Assembly: GCF_021917145.1 (NCBI RefSeq)
Contig: NC_061082.1
Span: 18,842,413 to 18,906,412 of the forward strand
Origin: Hypomesus transpacificus
Taxonomy: Eukaryota > Chordata > Actinopteri > Osmeriformes > Osmeridae
DNA length: 64,000 nt
Direction: 5' to 3'
Shown here one piece after another: positions 36,099 through 48,880 of the stretch; position 1 is the stretch's first letter; the number at the start of each line of letters is the position of its first letter. A model generated the notes under the pieces. That model made no database searches and had not been told where the DNA came from. It saw nothing but the letters and a program-made list of their open reading frames with translations. The position numbers and the translations under genes are program-made.

Positions 36099-39000
36099 GT
36101 AAGAACCACGTCGGCACAAGAGCTGCTGTGGGGAATGTGTTAAAAAATATATATAATTACGATTGTTCTTTTTTTACATAATGTAACTGAAATGCTGTGT
36201 AATTGTAGCATGTTGTGACCATAAGGAAGCCTTTGTTGTGTGGAGTTCTTATGGAGGCCGTTGGCATGAAGAATGCCCATTTGGGGAGCGTGTGTGTGTG
36301 TGTGGGGGGGGGGGGGTATTGAGTTAGAGAGGGCATATGAGAGACACAAGTGTTTAAAGTCTATTCACAGAGCCTTTTTCAAAAGGAAATCTGTTGGGCG
36401 GTCTGTAGACACCTTGAGCTGGTTTGAGCAGCAGATGGGGAGATTAAGCGGTGGTCGGGGGGGAATGGTGGAGCTCTGTATGCCCATTTGCCTCTTGTCA
36501 GCAGGCTTAGCCCCTGCTTGCCTGCTGACAAGCTACTGCTAGCCTGCTCGGGCTAGCTAATGAAGTGGGAAGCTGGAGAGAAGAGTTCCCTCAAAGGCTC
36601 TCAAAGTGCTGACACTTTCAGGTTCCTGTTTGCTTTTGTATGCAGCCAGACTGCTGAATGCTCCAATTTTAGCATTTTAAAGGTGCATCTAATGTTTCTG
36701 TGACTTAGGCTTCCACCACATCAAACCATCTGGGCTCATACATTTTAATGGGATAATAAATGACAGAGCATTGAAATGAACGCTTCCAAAGAATGTTCTC
36801 GCTTTTGTATTACAATTGGGAATTTAAAACAGCCCAAATAGCTATGTCAAGCAAAGCAAACAATTATTCATCTTGTTTTGGTTAATAATAGTTTTTTAAA
36901 ATGTATTCTCAAGTAGGCCCACCTCCTTTCCACAGTCAGAAAAATAGATTTGCCTAGCCAATCAAAACCAGTCTCAATCATTCAGCACTACAGAGTGTGT
37001 TGTTCACCTCATCTCCAGCTCTGTGTTGTCAGAGTGGGCTGTTTTCACACGTGTTTTTGTCATTCCTGATCCTGCTGTCCTACCTGGCTCCTCTACGAGG
37101 CTGCGTCGTTATGGCAGCCCGTCGTTATGGCAGCCAGAGTCCCTCAGGCGTGCTTATCACCTCGGAGGAAAACACCCCAGACGTCTGGAACAGTGCCGCC
37201 TGATTGGCCGAGGCTGTTGTTACCTGGCAGTGTGAAGGTCTCCCTTCCCCGCATGCGAGAAAAAAGGCCTACTGTACTATGGCTGCTGTAGCAGATTTAC
37301 ATAACAACCACCCCCCCCCCCTCACACTAGCACGACACCATAACCCACCGCAGCCGCAGTGGGCTAACTCCCCCTCTCCGACACTTATCACCCTGGCCGC
37401 TCGTTAACAGTTTGAGAGGATTAGGCGTTTCGTCTGTCAGGCTCTGTCTGTCGTTGAAAGGCCTCTCTCTCCAGATCAGAGCTAATCTCTCCCAATCTGC
37501 CTCGTTCAACGTGTCAGTATCTGGGGTGTCTCCGTGGAAACCTGGGAAAGGTGTGGAGTCGTTATAGTAAAATATTAAGTCTTTCTCTCTGTCTGTCTTG
37601 CAGGTCCACACCTTCAGAGGGCCTCATTGGTGTGAACACTGTGCCAACTTCATGTGGGGTCTGATGGCTCAGGGAGTCAAATGTACAGGTTGGTACTGCC
37701 CTCTGCTCTAATGCTCTCACACCTTACAGTCTCTCCCTCCAACGCTGCTGGTGTCACTCAACCGCATGCTGGTCTCTGTTTCTGCCTCGCGACCTTACGT
37801 AATGTTCCGGCATGTTCTCTCCAGTATAACATGGGGTTCCCAGGGTAACTTGTTTTTTTTTTTGGTGTGGGATTGAGAGTGTGGCTTGGTGTCATACTGA
37901 GTTTTAACAACCCAACGTGAAGTGACGCCAACAGATTAGAGACGTTGTGTAATCAACAGAAATTAGGTTTCTGGGATACTTGTTGGATTTACTGTGATGT
38001 AATGAATACTTATCACAGGTTTGAATGAATTGCTCGTAGACCAGATTGTGTTTAGCTGGACTAACAGTGCGAGATTTGGAATGTAGATGGTGCTTGTCGG
38101 GTTCACTGTGCCTCTCAAGGGGTTTAAACAGGATTATTCATGAGGCCCGGGTACTCACACGCCTAATGGTTGGAGCCACTGGTCTTAGCTCAAAGCCAGA
38201 TACACTGTGTCCTTTTATGGTTTCGATTGATCAGACTATTATCATAATGTACAGTTAAGTGCTGTTGACACAGGCTCGTCAGCACTCCTAATGCAGAGAG
38301 GGCTTTGGCTTATGTGCACTATCCTGCCATTCCAGCACTGTCTTTGTGAATTGTCAGCATGAATTCACACACGACGTGTCGCGCACATTTATTCAGTCCG
38401 GCCTGATATTTCGATTTAAACGACTTTGTAATTTCTGTGAGAACGCCCGGTACACTTTGTCACCATATTTGTTATTTGGAACAAATTATGCAACAGCGCT
38501 TTCTTTGTTCCTGTCGCCAACCCTTCAATTAGAATTGATTGTTCAGTTGTGTTGTATAACATCGTCTCACAGGAAGTTACATCATTTATTTTGTTCAGAT
38601 AATTATGCAAAGCGTTATACATAAGACTGTATGTGTATTTCCATGTGACTTTCCTCGATATTCATTTTGTGGTTCTGGGAGGATGCTTGCACATATTGAT
38701 TACTATAAATGGTGAGCTGCACCGAATGGAACAATAATAGGGGCTGATGCATTTGATGTATTATTGATGGGACAAAGTGAAGCCCACATATGTCTGTGGG
38801 AGTGAGGAGATGAATAATTGATGTGTTGTTTTAGAGAGCATTTCGACAGTCGCGATAATAAATAAAAAAAATGAAGAAGGAAAGCCTATTTTTGGAGACT
38901 GCGCGTAGACTGTTTCCTGCCATTCCTCTAGTCTCCACCACGGATAACCAGAATCTAGGACACCGAAGTCTCGTATGATGTTCGCATTTGCATACCAAAA

Positions 39001-40829
39001 AAGAAACGCCCCCCCCCCCCTTTCTTTCCTTTTGTACGTGTGAACTGGATGTGGCCCGGGGCCAGGGAGCCAGCCCCTGCCAGTGCTTGTTGTGCCACAT
39101 TCTCTCATCAGAGGACGCCCCCCAGCCTCATCCCATCATGCCCGTGAAGGAAAACAAAGCTGGCATGTCTCTTTAATGAGGAGCTGGCCTCTGAGCGCTG
39201 GGAAGAAGCTCCTTTTCCACCGCGCATTCAAATTCAGCAGCTTCAACCCGAGAGGCGGGTCACACAGCTCAGCCACCATTCCCATCCACGACCTGGCGCT
39301 GAGAGGGGAGCCGCTGAAAGCTCCGGGACAACCAAGCTGCTTTTGGCGTTGTTTCAGAGCGCTCCTCCGTGAGAGAGGCAGATGATGTGTTGGAGAGGCA
39401 GCCGAGGAGGACCGAGAGCGCAGGGAAGGGGGGGACCGAGAGCACAGGGGAGGGGAGGACCGAGAGCACAGGGAAGGGGAGGACCGAGAGCACAGGGAAG
39501 GGGAGGACCGAGAGCATAGGGAAGGGGAGGACCGAGAGCACAGGGAAGGGGATGACCGAGAGCACAGGGAAGGGGAGGACCGAGAGCACAGGGGAGGGGA
39601 GGACCGAGAGCACAGGGAAGGGGAGGACCGAGAGCACAGGGAAGGGGAGGACCGAGAGCATAGGGAAGGGGAGGACCGAGAGCACAGGGAAGGGGAGGAC
39701 CGAGAGCACAGGGAAGGGGAGGATCGTGAGCACAGGGAAGGAGAGGACCGGGAGCACAGGGAAGGGGAGGACCGGGAGCACAGGGAAGGGGAGGACCGAG
39801 AGCACAGGGGAGGGGAGGACCGAGAGCACAGGGAAGGGGAGGACCGAGAGCACAGAGAAGGGGAGGACCGAGAGCATAGGGAAGGGGAGGACCGAGAGCA
39901 CAGGGAAGGGGAGGACCGGGAGCACAGGGAAGGGGAGGACCGGGAGCACAGGGAAGGGGAGGACCGAGAGCACAGGGAAGGGAAGGACCGGGAGCACAGG
40001 GAAGGGGAGGACCGAGAGCACAGGGAAGGGGAGGACCGAGAGCACAGGGAAGGGGAGGTTCAGTGATAATGTGTCAATTAGCCAGCAGCCGACCTCCCCC
40101 GACCTGCGCTTCTGTGTCCGAAACCTTTGAACCCAAAGCAGGGCACGGCCCATTCTCAGAGGAGGCTCCTCGCCATGGCAACAGAGCTGACACTGCAGTA
40201 AAGCGTTCTCCTCTGTCTCCAGACAGCCCACCCCCAACCCCCTCTCCCTGGGGGCTGCTCCTCTCCCCTGTCCCACCTGGGACACAGGGACATCAGTGTG
40301 CACACATGCACAACACCAGCTCAGCAGAGCTGTCTGGAGACAGGAGCCATTACAGCGCCTGTCTCCTACCCTTAAGAGAACCATCTCTTAAGGTAATTAC
40401 ATTTCTGCACCAATGCATATGAATAAAGGCTGGCCAAATTTCTCTTGGGGCCCATATTCATCAAAATATGTATAGTTCTATCTGTCAGTATATGCACACC
40501 TCACTGTGTTAGGTTTTCGTGGTTGTCTATCAATAGGTTGTGCAGGAGCAGAAACTGCAGGTCATTTATATGGAAAATTCGTTGATAATTTGAAAAAAAA
40601 AAAACTCTACGTTCTAGGCAGTGGACGTTGCAGCTCTGAGAATTCTTTTTTTGGGGTCCAAAGTCCCTTTTCAGGACTTGGAGAGGGCTCAGAAGTGCTC
40701 AAAGCTGGAGGAGCGCTGCCCCATTTTAGTCTGTGAAACTGGGTCTAGTGTAGCTCCCAGCACTTGAATTACTGCCTCCACGCCATTGTGTGTGAGCTCA
40801 GATCTGGAGGAGACTGGAGCGTGTGGCAG

Positions 40830-40864
<35 letters not shown>

Positions 40865-40870
40865 TCCCCC

Positions 40871-40903
<33 letters not shown>

Positions 40904-40909
40904 CTCCCT

Positions 40910-40979
<70 letters not shown>

Positions 40980-40984
40980 TCCCC

Positions 40985-41029
<45 letters not shown>

Positions 41030-41044
41030 TCCCCCTCTCTCTCT

Positions 41045-41075
<31 letters not shown>

Positions 41076-44000
41076 CCCCCTTCTCTCTCTCTCTCCCCCT
41101 CTCTCTCCCTCTCTCTCCTCCAGGCCACATTGTTTTCAGTGTCCCTCTAATTCCCTTTTAAGAGTCTCTTGCCACAAAGCCAAGCAGGAGTATATTTGTG
41201 CGTCTCTTCCCTGTGGGCTGCAGGGCTGCAGGGCTGCAGGGCTGCAGGGCTGCAGAGCTCTCTACAAGGTGAAACATGCTCTCCAGCAGCCGTGCCTACA
41301 GACACTTAGCCTGCTTCAGACTAAATGCTGGATTGGGGAAACTCATTCCCAACCAAAACTAGTCGACTTGAAACAAATGAGGCAAACAACTTCTATCAGC
41401 AAGTAATTAATTACTGAAAAGCACATTCGATTTAAAAACATCTGTATTCTAGATGTTTGCCTTATTTTTTTGTGTTTGTTTTGTTTTTCAACCTAAGCCA
41501 CGTGTATAGCAACATTGTCCTATCATGTCTAAAAGTTGTATTTGCATTGTAAGGTTTGTTTTTATAAACCATTTGGATTTGGATGAGTAAATGTCAGTGT
41601 TTGTGATGCATGGGGCAGAGTGTGTGTGTGTGTGTTTATGGTGCGTGGGGCAGAGTGTGTGTGTATGTGTGGTGCGTGGGGCAGAGTGTGTGTGTGTGTG
41701 CGATGTGTGGTGTTTGGACGTTTGTTGCAGTCTGGTGCTCAAGGTGACTCCATTAAGCAGGCTGGCAGCTGACCATGGACTGATGTCCTCAGCTGTTCTC
41801 TAGTGGCCCAATGACATTCTGCCAGCAAATATTGATCAAGGAGATTTAGACCTTAGCAAGCAAAAACACAAATTAGACCAGTCAACTGAAAGGAAATGAA
41901 CAACTGGGGAACTGAATATAAATATTGTTTACTTCAGCTCTCTTTTGAACAAAAATGATGTCCTATATCGATCTTTATTTTTGTCTACCGTGCAGTTTCT
42001 TCCGTTTGACTTTGCCCTCTTTATTGAATTTGATAGGCTTTTGTGTTGACGTTCCCCTCTCTCTGTCTCTGCAGACTGTGGCATGAACGTCCACAAGCAG
42101 TGTTCTCCAGTGGTCCCCAACGACTGCAAGCCCGACCTGAAACACGTCAGGAAGGTGTACAGCTGTGACCTCACCACGCTGATCCAAGCTCACAACACCA
42201 TGAGGCCCATGGTGGTGGACATGTGCATACGAGAGATCGAATCCAGAGGTGAGCAGATGACAGATGTCCCCTTTTGTGGGGGAACGCTATTGTTTTGGCT
42301 GGACCCCGTTTCGGTAGCAGAGTGGCCGCCCATGTCAACACATACCCATTCTATCCCCTTCCTTTGTCTTCCTCCCCCTTCATGTTTTCCTCCTCTTTCC
42401 TCCTCCTGTTCTTCTGTAGATATTTCATTTGGAGCCATGACACAACAGTGTGTTCAGTACTGTAAACACCTTGTTGGTTCCTCTGTTCGTTCATCAGTTA
42501 AGCTGCTGATGAGTCTGCTACCATTCCCTTTCTTGTTGTATGAGTAGCAGTGCTGATGGGGGTCCTGGTAATGGTACATGGAACATGGGGGATAGATTAG
42601 TCTGTTTCCTGCTGCCTCCGTTGATTACATTCTAGATGAATCATTCAGCTATGGAGAACGCTCATCTTCGACTTCCTTTGTGACTGCCGCTAAGTTTGAT
42701 TCATGTCTGTTATTTTGTCTGATGGTGCAGGAAACTATTCCCCTCTTCCCATGTCATTACCCCATGTGGTGTTGTGGGAATGTTTTAATTTCTCATGAAT
42801 ATTTAAACGCTTTAATTGTATTTCCTATATTGCCCATGGTGACCTTTCGAAGGCAAATTAGCCGACACTATTTAGACATGGGACTCTGAAGTGATTCCCC
42901 CTGTAAATGGCCTTAATGTCATGTAAACACAGTCTGTTCTCTCTCCAGGTCTGACTTCTGAGGGGTTGTACAGAATATCTGGATTCAGTGATTCCGTTGA
43001 GGAGGTCAAGCTGGCATTTGACAAAGGTACGTCTGCAGCTGACCCTCCTCCTCTGTTGGAAACACACCTCTACACAGACAGCGTTATTATAATATTTGGA
43101 ATGTCATTCTTTTAGCAATGCTAAAAGCTTTTATCCAAAGCAACATACAAATAGTTCATGTTGTTGAACAGCAGAAATGTTCCTGTTGCACAGCAGAAAA
43201 TCTCGGATCAGAAGGGCAGAGTTCGAACTGCATTTCGGTAGTCAGAGACAAGGAACGGTCTGTATTTACCAGGCACAGCACGAAAGTAAACACATCTCAG
43301 CTACCAGGCAAGATGAGCAATAATACGTAATATCTCAACTCCAGTCCAACCATAACCAGCTCCTCGGCGCCTCCATCTACTCAACACGATATCCGCCTCA
43401 TGTTCAGTGCGGAAAAATGTTAATGTGTTTAGATGAGGTACTGAGAGCATTTGGGATTATGGAGAAAGTGACACGTTGGTGTTTGGGATTACTCTCCATC
43501 TGGGCGAGAGCTGCCTGTCCTGACATGGCCCTCCCTTGCAGGCTGTGCAGGGCCACCAGGAGCCAGCTGCGCCAACAACAAGCCAACCACGCTCACTGCC
43601 TGAGCGGAATCACTAACGGACAAATTAACAGCGCAAGCCGTCCAACCATGTTGCGTTCCTCCATTTGAAGAGGCGGCTATTGTGCGGTTGTGTTTGCCCA
43701 GTGGAGTGGGGGTTTGAACCCGTACCGAAGCCCCGGAGCTGTGGGCTAAAGCCTTAGCAGGAACGCCTTGGAGGAGATCACCCATGACAGAGTGTCATTC
43801 CAGCTCACAGCCCTGTGATGTTCATAGCCTGAGCAGAATTAGGACATGGCCAGGGCAAGCATAACTCTGGGAAAGGTCTGACTAAAACAGGCCAGGCTGT
43901 GACAGCAGCCCCTGCCATGGCTACACAGAGACACCCCAGATCTCTCCCCCTCAGTGTCACTCTCTCCTCGTTCCTCCGCTCGCTTTCGGGCCTCCTGGAC

Positions 44001-45350
44001 TGAGATGTGCTGACACACACACCTTTCCCTCTGTTTCACATTCAGCCATCTCTCCTTTCCTCTCTTTCTCTGACAAAGTGTCTTTGATATTTTCGTTCCC
44101 AGAGGGTGAGAAGACCGACATCTCGGTGAACGCTTATGAAGATATCAACATTATCACGGGTGCTCTGAAACTCTACCTCCGGGATTTGCCCATTCCTGTC
44201 CTCACGTATGACGCCTACCCCAGATTCATCGAAGCTGCAAGTAAGTACAAAACACAAGGTTTTATTTCCCCCCCTCAGTTGAAACCAAGCGTGTATGATA
44301 TTATTTGGTCACGCTTCAACACTGGAGGCCATTCTTATGCTTTTTTTGATGACTGTAGTTGCACTGTAAGCAAGTATTTCAATCAATTATAGTATTATAC
44401 CACAGTTTGTCATGGACTCATTCAGTGAATGTTCACCCGGCCCTGTCTTTTATTCTGAGATCACAAGGGTTGTTGAAAAGAGAAAATGCAATAACGAAGA
44501 GAATTGGAATTGATATTGCACTGTTTTTATTGGATTATTGGAGTGGATATTGCACTGGAGCAGTGTAACAGTCCTGGTGATGTGGGCTGTAATACTCTAC
44601 TAACAGCAACAGAGCATCAGATAGGACTGTGTCTTTTCTCTTAAGCTCTCACGGCTCATTTTTAGAAAGAAAAGCCCCAAGTTCAACAGTCAGTCACAGG
44701 CTCCGGCAACAACAAAGAACCACAACCCATCTCCACAATCCTTCTCGGATTCGCTGGAGGGGGATTTCACTTGTGTTTGTCACATGATAGTGTGCAGTGT
44801 CGGAGATAAACCTTGATGTTTCCCTCTACGGCCTGTGTGTGACCAGACAGGCCGGCCCTGAGTCTGACCATGTGCTTGTCTGTGGTTCCCAGAGCTTGAA
44901 GACCCAGATAAAAGACTTGAGGCGTTCCGCGAGGCGCTGTCTCTGTTGCCAACATCCCACACTGAAACACTGAGGTACCTCATGGCACACTTAAAGAGGT
45001 GAGCGACTCTGGGCTGCACACAGATTTTTTTGATATTGTATTTAACATATAATATAAGGATTATAAAAAAAATGTAGGTGTTGTATACGACCAATTTCTT
45101 TTGCTTAGCAATTTGTTGTTGACATTTTACACATCTGTAGTTCTGGCCTTCATTCTACGATTTGGCTCACTCTTCCAGGGTGACACAGAACGAGAAGGAC
45201 AACCTTATGAATGCGGAGAACCTGGGTATTGTGTTTGGACCCACCCTCATGCGTGACCCCAGCCTGGACGCCATGACAGCTCTCAATGACATCCGCTACC
45301 AAAGGCAGGTGGTGGAGTTTCTCATCAAGAATGAAGATATCCTTTTCTGA
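35847..45350 (+). CDS. chn1: CHN1, N-chimaerin (alpha1 isoform), Rac GTPase-activating protein
   Basis: Seven coding exons (35847-36098, 37604-37688, 42075-42248, 42949-43026, 44103-44240, 44893-44998, 45179-45350) join in phase to 334 codons plus stop, the length of human alpha1-chimaerin. The N-terminal 58 residues are alpha1-specific ([16 protein letters not shown]). A C1 zinc domain follows (H-N-F-K ... WCEHC, KCTDC, NVHKQC, NDC; about residues 81-131), which binds diacylglycerol and phorbol esters. The RhoGAP domain (about 145-334) has the arginine finger in [27 protein letters not shown] and [15 protein letters not shown], and ends KNEDILF. It converts Rac-GTP to Rac-GDP at membranes and shapes axons and dendrites. 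All splice sites are GT-AG. It looks fully intact. The SH2-bearing alpha2 5' exons were not found in the window. Confidence 0.97.
36007..36020 (+). promoter_or_regulatory. chn1: Embedded splice acceptor for an alpha2-type chimaerin transcript
   Basis: ttgcctattcacag lies inside the alpha1 first exon exactly at the point where the mammalian alpha1 and alpha2 proteins become identical (|LTSLVRR). Splicing here would give a 78-nt phase-0 exon. It is inferred to be used by transcripts starting upstream. Confidence 0.55.
36099..37603. other. chn1 intron 1
   Basis: About 1.5 kb, with a (GT)n-G-run near 36292-36315 and a C-run near 37311-37320. No exon or mobile element is recognised. It ends in a classical pyrimidine tract and ag (ctgtctgtcttgcag). 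Confidence 0.8.
37604..37688 (+). CDS. chn1: chn1 coding exon 2 (first half of C1 domain)
   Basis: Reads [20 protein letters not shown] then MAQGVKCT with two of the zinc-ligand CxxC pairs begun. The donor acag|gttggt is weak but GT-AG. It ends with one base of a split Asp codon. Confidence 0.95.
39403..40058. repeat. 24-bp minisatellite, about 27 copies
   Basis: The unit is agcacagggaaggggaggac followed by cgag. Variants (cata for caca, gggg for ggaa, ggg for cga) are interspersed and recur in groups, suggesting block-wise expansion. As 24 is divisible by 3, both strands stay open: an 8-residue GRTESTGK frame on + and a VLPFPVLS-type frame on -. These are consequences of the repeat and not genes. 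Confidence 0.96.
40833..41122. repeat. CT/C-run microsatellite
   Basis: Alternating (TC)n and poly-C blocks over about 290 bp in chn1 intron 2. Blocks of the form ctccccccccc followed by (tc)n recur, pointing to expansion of a compound unit. Confidence 0.95.
41610..41720. repeat. Compound GT minisatellite
   Basis: The segment ggtgcgtggggcagagtgtg plus (tg)n repeats three times with period about 35-40 bp. Confidence 0.85.
42075..42248 (+). CDS. chn1: chn1 coding exon 3 (end of C1, start of RhoGAP)
   Basis: Reads (D)[20 protein letters not shown], completing the C1 zinc ligands, then [20 protein letters not shown] and [15 protein letters not shown] at the RhoGAP start. Acceptor ctctgcag, donor agag|gtgagc. 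Confidence 0.97.
42249..42948. other. chn1 intron 3
   Basis: 700 bp of single-copy DNA. Nothing beyond splice signals is seen. Confidence 0.8.
42949..43026 (+). CDS. chn1: chn1 coding exon 4 (RhoGAP arginine finger)
   Basis: Reads (G)[20 protein letters not shown] then LAFDK. The Arg in GLYRISG is the catalytic arginine finger that stabilises GTP hydrolysis in Rac. Acceptor ctctccag, donor aaag|gtacgt. Confidence 0.97.
43027..44102. other. chn1 intron 4
   Basis: 1.08 kb, single-copy apart from a decayed retroposon tail at its left end. No exon is recognised. Confidence 0.8.
43103..43240 (-). mobile_element. Decayed V-SINE/L2-type tail
   Basis: tagcaatgctaaaagctttt and atccaaagcaacatacaaat resemble the complement of the fish L2/V-SINE tail (agcagacgcttttatccaaa gcgactta) but are clearly diverged. 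The rest is not assignable with confidence. Confidence 0.45.
44103..44240 (+). CDS. chn1: chn1 coding exon 5 (RhoGAP core)
   Basis: Reads (E)[40 protein letters not shown] and FIEAA. It contains the conserved [11 protein letters not shown] box. Acceptor gttcccag, donor gcaa|gtaagt. Confidence 0.97.
44241..44892. other. chn1 intron 5
   Basis: 652 bp of single-copy DNA. Nothing notable is seen. Confidence 0.8.
44893..44998 (+). CDS. chn1: chn1 coding exon 6 (RhoGAP)
   Basis: Reads (K)[34 protein letters not shown](R). [10 protein letters not shown] is the conserved RhoGAP helix. Acceptor ggttcccag, donor agag|gtgagc. Confidence 0.97.
45179..45350 (+). CDS. chn1: chn1 terminal coding exon 7
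   Basis: Reads (R)[56 protein letters not shown] and tga at 45348-45350. It contains the [15 protein letters not shown] signature, and the NEDILF C terminus is identical to mammalian chimaerin. Confidence 0.97.
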
Positions 45351-46100
45351 AGACACAGATCAGAAAGGAATTCTCTTTCTTAGAATTTTTTTGTGAAACA
45401 GCTTGATGCTGTCCGACCAGTTTTTGTGCAAAGACTTATGATGGAACCAATATGACGGAACCTTTCTTTTGCATTTGTACTACGTTTGAAGGAATCTTTG
45501 TATCACGTTTGTGATGCATCCTTTTTTTCCACTTCCTATGGACCCAATGATAAATCCTCAATGTTTTCCTTCCAGGTGACGTGGTTGGATAATGTACCTT
45601 AAACTTGCATGTCTGTCTCCCCATTTTTGTCGGGGGTTGTTGAAACATGGATGGACCAGGAGTGGTGCAGTGTCTTCTTTCCCTGTTGCTTTGTAGAGAT
45701 ATCCCAGCATGTGCGTCAGCATTGTGACTTTGCTTTGTTATTTCTGTAGGTTTACAGCCCAGTAACTCCTGACTGGGAGGGCGATTTTCGTAAAACATTG
45801 TGTACCTGGATGTGAAATAAGCTACCGTATTTTCTTTCCATCTTACACTTTGTAATGATGTTGACTGATTCTGTCTTTTTGCCTTTCATTTGAGTTTTGT
45901 GTAGCCTACAGTCTTTACCTTTTACTCTTAGAGCCAGAAAAACAAGCCGTTTGTGCATCTTTAATGTTCAGTTGCCTGTCCTTAAAATGTTCTTTGCATT
46001 CCGACTGCACGATTGTGCAGTTAACATTTTTATTGTAATATTTTTGTATATACTGTGCGCATGATTTTAATTTATTAAACCTTGCCTCAGAAATGTATTA
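45351..46100 (+). other. chn1: chn1 3'UTR
   Basis: A/T-rich single-copy sequence from the stop codon to an attaaa signal at 46074-46079. The end is inferred. Confidence 0.65.
46074..46079 (+). promoter_or_regulatory. chn1: Polyadenylation signal (ATTAAA) of chn1
   Basis: attaaa in ttaatttattaaaccttgcc, 724 bp after the stop codon. It is the common variant signal, and no aataaa is closer. Confidence 0.55.
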
Positions 46101-48699
46101 GTATATTTGCCATGATTTAAATTACTACGGTATTAATCAACTGCATTAAACTCTAATTTAATTAAGTTGTTAACTAAGCATTAAGTGCCATGTGTGTTAA
46201 TATTCCCAGACTGCAGTCCTTTGAGGACTAGCATGTTACATTTCCGTGCACTCGCAGAGTGACCTTGACAAACAGTGCCGTTAGTCTTTACATCTGCATA
46301 TTCAAATTGACAGGCAGTTCTATAGACACCTGACTGTGTTCAGCCACCCCTTCAACATCACGTCAATCACACTGATTCACTTGGAGATGAACACCAAACC
46401 CCACCACACCTCAGGCACGGCCCCTGTCTGCGTCCTGAAGAGTTCTTTTAATTGCTGGAAACACACATAGGTTCTTCCACTCTTCAGTTTGAGATGGAGG
46501 GATTTCTGTGTTTAATTACCCACGAACAAAATGTCTTTCCACACAATTTCCAAAATGAAGCCACGCCACGCCGCACTCATTACACCGACTGATGAGACAC
46601 CCTGGTGTTTGGCTTTGAAGCAACAAAGGTTGTTTTGATTTTTGTTTTCATACGTTTTCCCAAATTAAACCAGATTGGCCCGATTTTCACAGGAGATCCC
46701 GACCAGTGTTTGCTGTTGGAGAACCTCAGCGATCCTAAATGAATTACAGCAGCTGGGCCCTCTGCTAATTTGATGTGAAATCCCATTAAATGATGTGCCA
46801 TTGTTCTCAGTGGTAACTGTGGAAACGCCTGCTTTTAGGTCGGATTATTAAAAGCCTAGAATGTGCCCTGCCCTCGGCACTCTCTGTGCTGGGTGCCTCT
46901 TTCACTGCCTCCTGGTTGGAGGAGGGCTCTTTGTGTCTGTACGAGTGCCTCGATGTGGTCCCTGTCTATTTAGGAACTAGAAAATCTTGGAAATGTGTAG
47001 CTAGTTTTTACGGTCACACCACATAGATGTAATGCTGATTTTTACACTAATAACAAATTCATATTATTAATATACTGTTTTGGTGGATAAATCAGTGCAA
47101 TTTCCTTCCCATCACTTAACCATTTCTAAACCATAATCAACTGCATCTACATTAATTATACATTAATTTATGTCTGGAGCTAAACCCAGTAGACCAAACC
47201 ATGAAACCCATCTCCAGTTCAGACTACTGCTGGGCTCCTGCCATGACAAGACTCTCTCTTCGTGCTCACAAACTAACATTTGCTGAATTTGTTGTGGGAC
47301 GACTGCATCTAATTCAGTACAATAAATCTAGAGAGATGGTGCCTCTGATCCATGAGATAACTGACCTTTCTCTATTGATTGGACAATGCTGTGCAACATT
47401 TTCCCCTGCAGAGGGATGACCTACATTTACAAATGCTAAAACATTCTGAAATATTCCTTTCAATTACGGGAATGTAATAGTTTTACAGAGGGACGTTAAG
47501 TACTGCGAATGTACTCTGCTGCAATTGGTTAAAATCAGCATCGTCATAGGCTACTTAAATATATAATAACTTGAATGACAATTAAACTTATCACAGATAA
47601 ATGGATTTTTAATTTTCAAGAGACACCCATTTGGATGCCATTTAATTGTTTGTCATTTTATTTTGAAACGCCACACCTAATGTAATGCAGTCACTATAAA
47701 TTGCATAATGTACTCAAATCATAAACAATGAACAATGTGTAGTTTCAAATGCTACAATTTTTGAGTCGTACTATCCCACTAACACGTAATAATCTCGTCC
47801 ACGGAGAGCATAATCCACATAATCTGCAGAACCGTCCAGCCGTCCCCAAGCAGATGTTTCAATGGCATCACGTTTCAGATTCAAGAACCATTTTAATCAG
47901 ACGTACAATACATCCTCAGAAAGTCCTGACTCCTGCAGAGCGGAGGCCCACATCAAGCCTACAGCCTGGCCCAAGACAAGGATGACTGAGCAGCTTCAAT
48001 GGATCTGGTCCAGGGTCGTACGAGTGCTCCAGCCAGGAAGGACTTGCGTGTCTGTGGATTCAGGTGGTCTGTGTGATTGGTCTGGGAGACCCAGGAGGGG
48101 GCCAGCAGAGGGGGGTGAACACAGATCTCTCTTAATTCAGACATTGCCAAAATGACCATTTGTCTCTAAGTGTGATGAATGAGGCTGGTGGTTGAGTGAC
48201 TGGTTGATTGAACGGGTGGAGGTTGTAGGGATTTTTTTTTGCCTGTCCCGTCATTGGCTTGCCAGAGAAGGGCAGGTGTACAGTGGAGATACTGGGGCTA
48301 CTGGGGGTGTTGGAACTGGCCATCTGGAACAACACTGCTGAGGCGGGGTCTGGGAGAGCTTCTGCAGATGGACACTTCATCTACTCCATGAAGCCTTGTC
48401 CTGATTAGTCATCACCAATTCCATTAAGATCAAATCTGGGGAATTCTGGGCAATGGAACACAATTTATTCCATGAAGATTTGTCATTAACTTTTTGGGGG
48501 AGGGGGACCATTCTCAAGTTTCCTATGAATGTGCAGCGTATTTGTGTGCTTGAATGTGTCATCGTACGCCCGTAATAGAATGAAGAACACAAATACATTT
48601 TCAGAATAATTCACAAACGTTGAAAGCGGTCATGAGCTACTACGGTACTTCAGTGAGGAATGCAGCCATATTACACTGGGAGATATTTCAGGGCTAGAT
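46101..48699. other. Intergenic between chn1 and chrna1
   Basis: 2.6 kb of A/T-rich single-copy DNA without a supportable exon or mobile element. Confidence 0.6.
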
Positions 48700-48723
48700 T
48701 AGCCTGGCATGTAAAGCTTATAA

Positions 48724-48880
48724 CAGATGACAAAGAATGTCAACCTCTCAAGTGACAGTTATTGCGCGTAACTCCCAACATATGGTGTCTGGGAACAACA
48801 ATACTGTTCCCCTAAGAGCTCCGCTTCCGTCAGTGTGGTCTTGAGAGCGCTGGTTGTTGACAGGTACCCTAACACACTTG
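48724..48880 (+). promoter_or_regulatory. chrna1: E-box cluster upstream of chrna1 (muscle promoter candidate)
   Basis: Four CANNTG E-boxes lie within 225 bp upstream of the chrna1 start codon: cagatg 48724-48729, caagtg 48749-48754, catatg 48779-48784 and cacttg 48875-48880. Vertebrate muscle acetylcholine receptor subunit promoters are known to be driven by myogenic bHLH factors through proximal E-boxes. Use of these particular sites is inferred. Confidence 0.45.

Larger units (their letters stand above)
37689..42074. other. chn1 intron 2 (repeat-rich, 4.4 kb)
   Basis: The largest chn1 intron. It holds a 24-bp minisatellite, a CT tract, a ctgcaggg octamer run (about 41218-41254) and a GT/ggcagag composite repeat (about 41610-41720), plus single-copy DNA. 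No additional exon is recognised. Confidence 0.8.

Noticed and set aside
39269-40384. 371-codon (-) and 253-codon (+) frames with perfect 8-residue repeats
   Set aside because: They follow from a 24-bp minisatellite inside a chn1 intron. There is no start context, no domain, and both strands are open at once.
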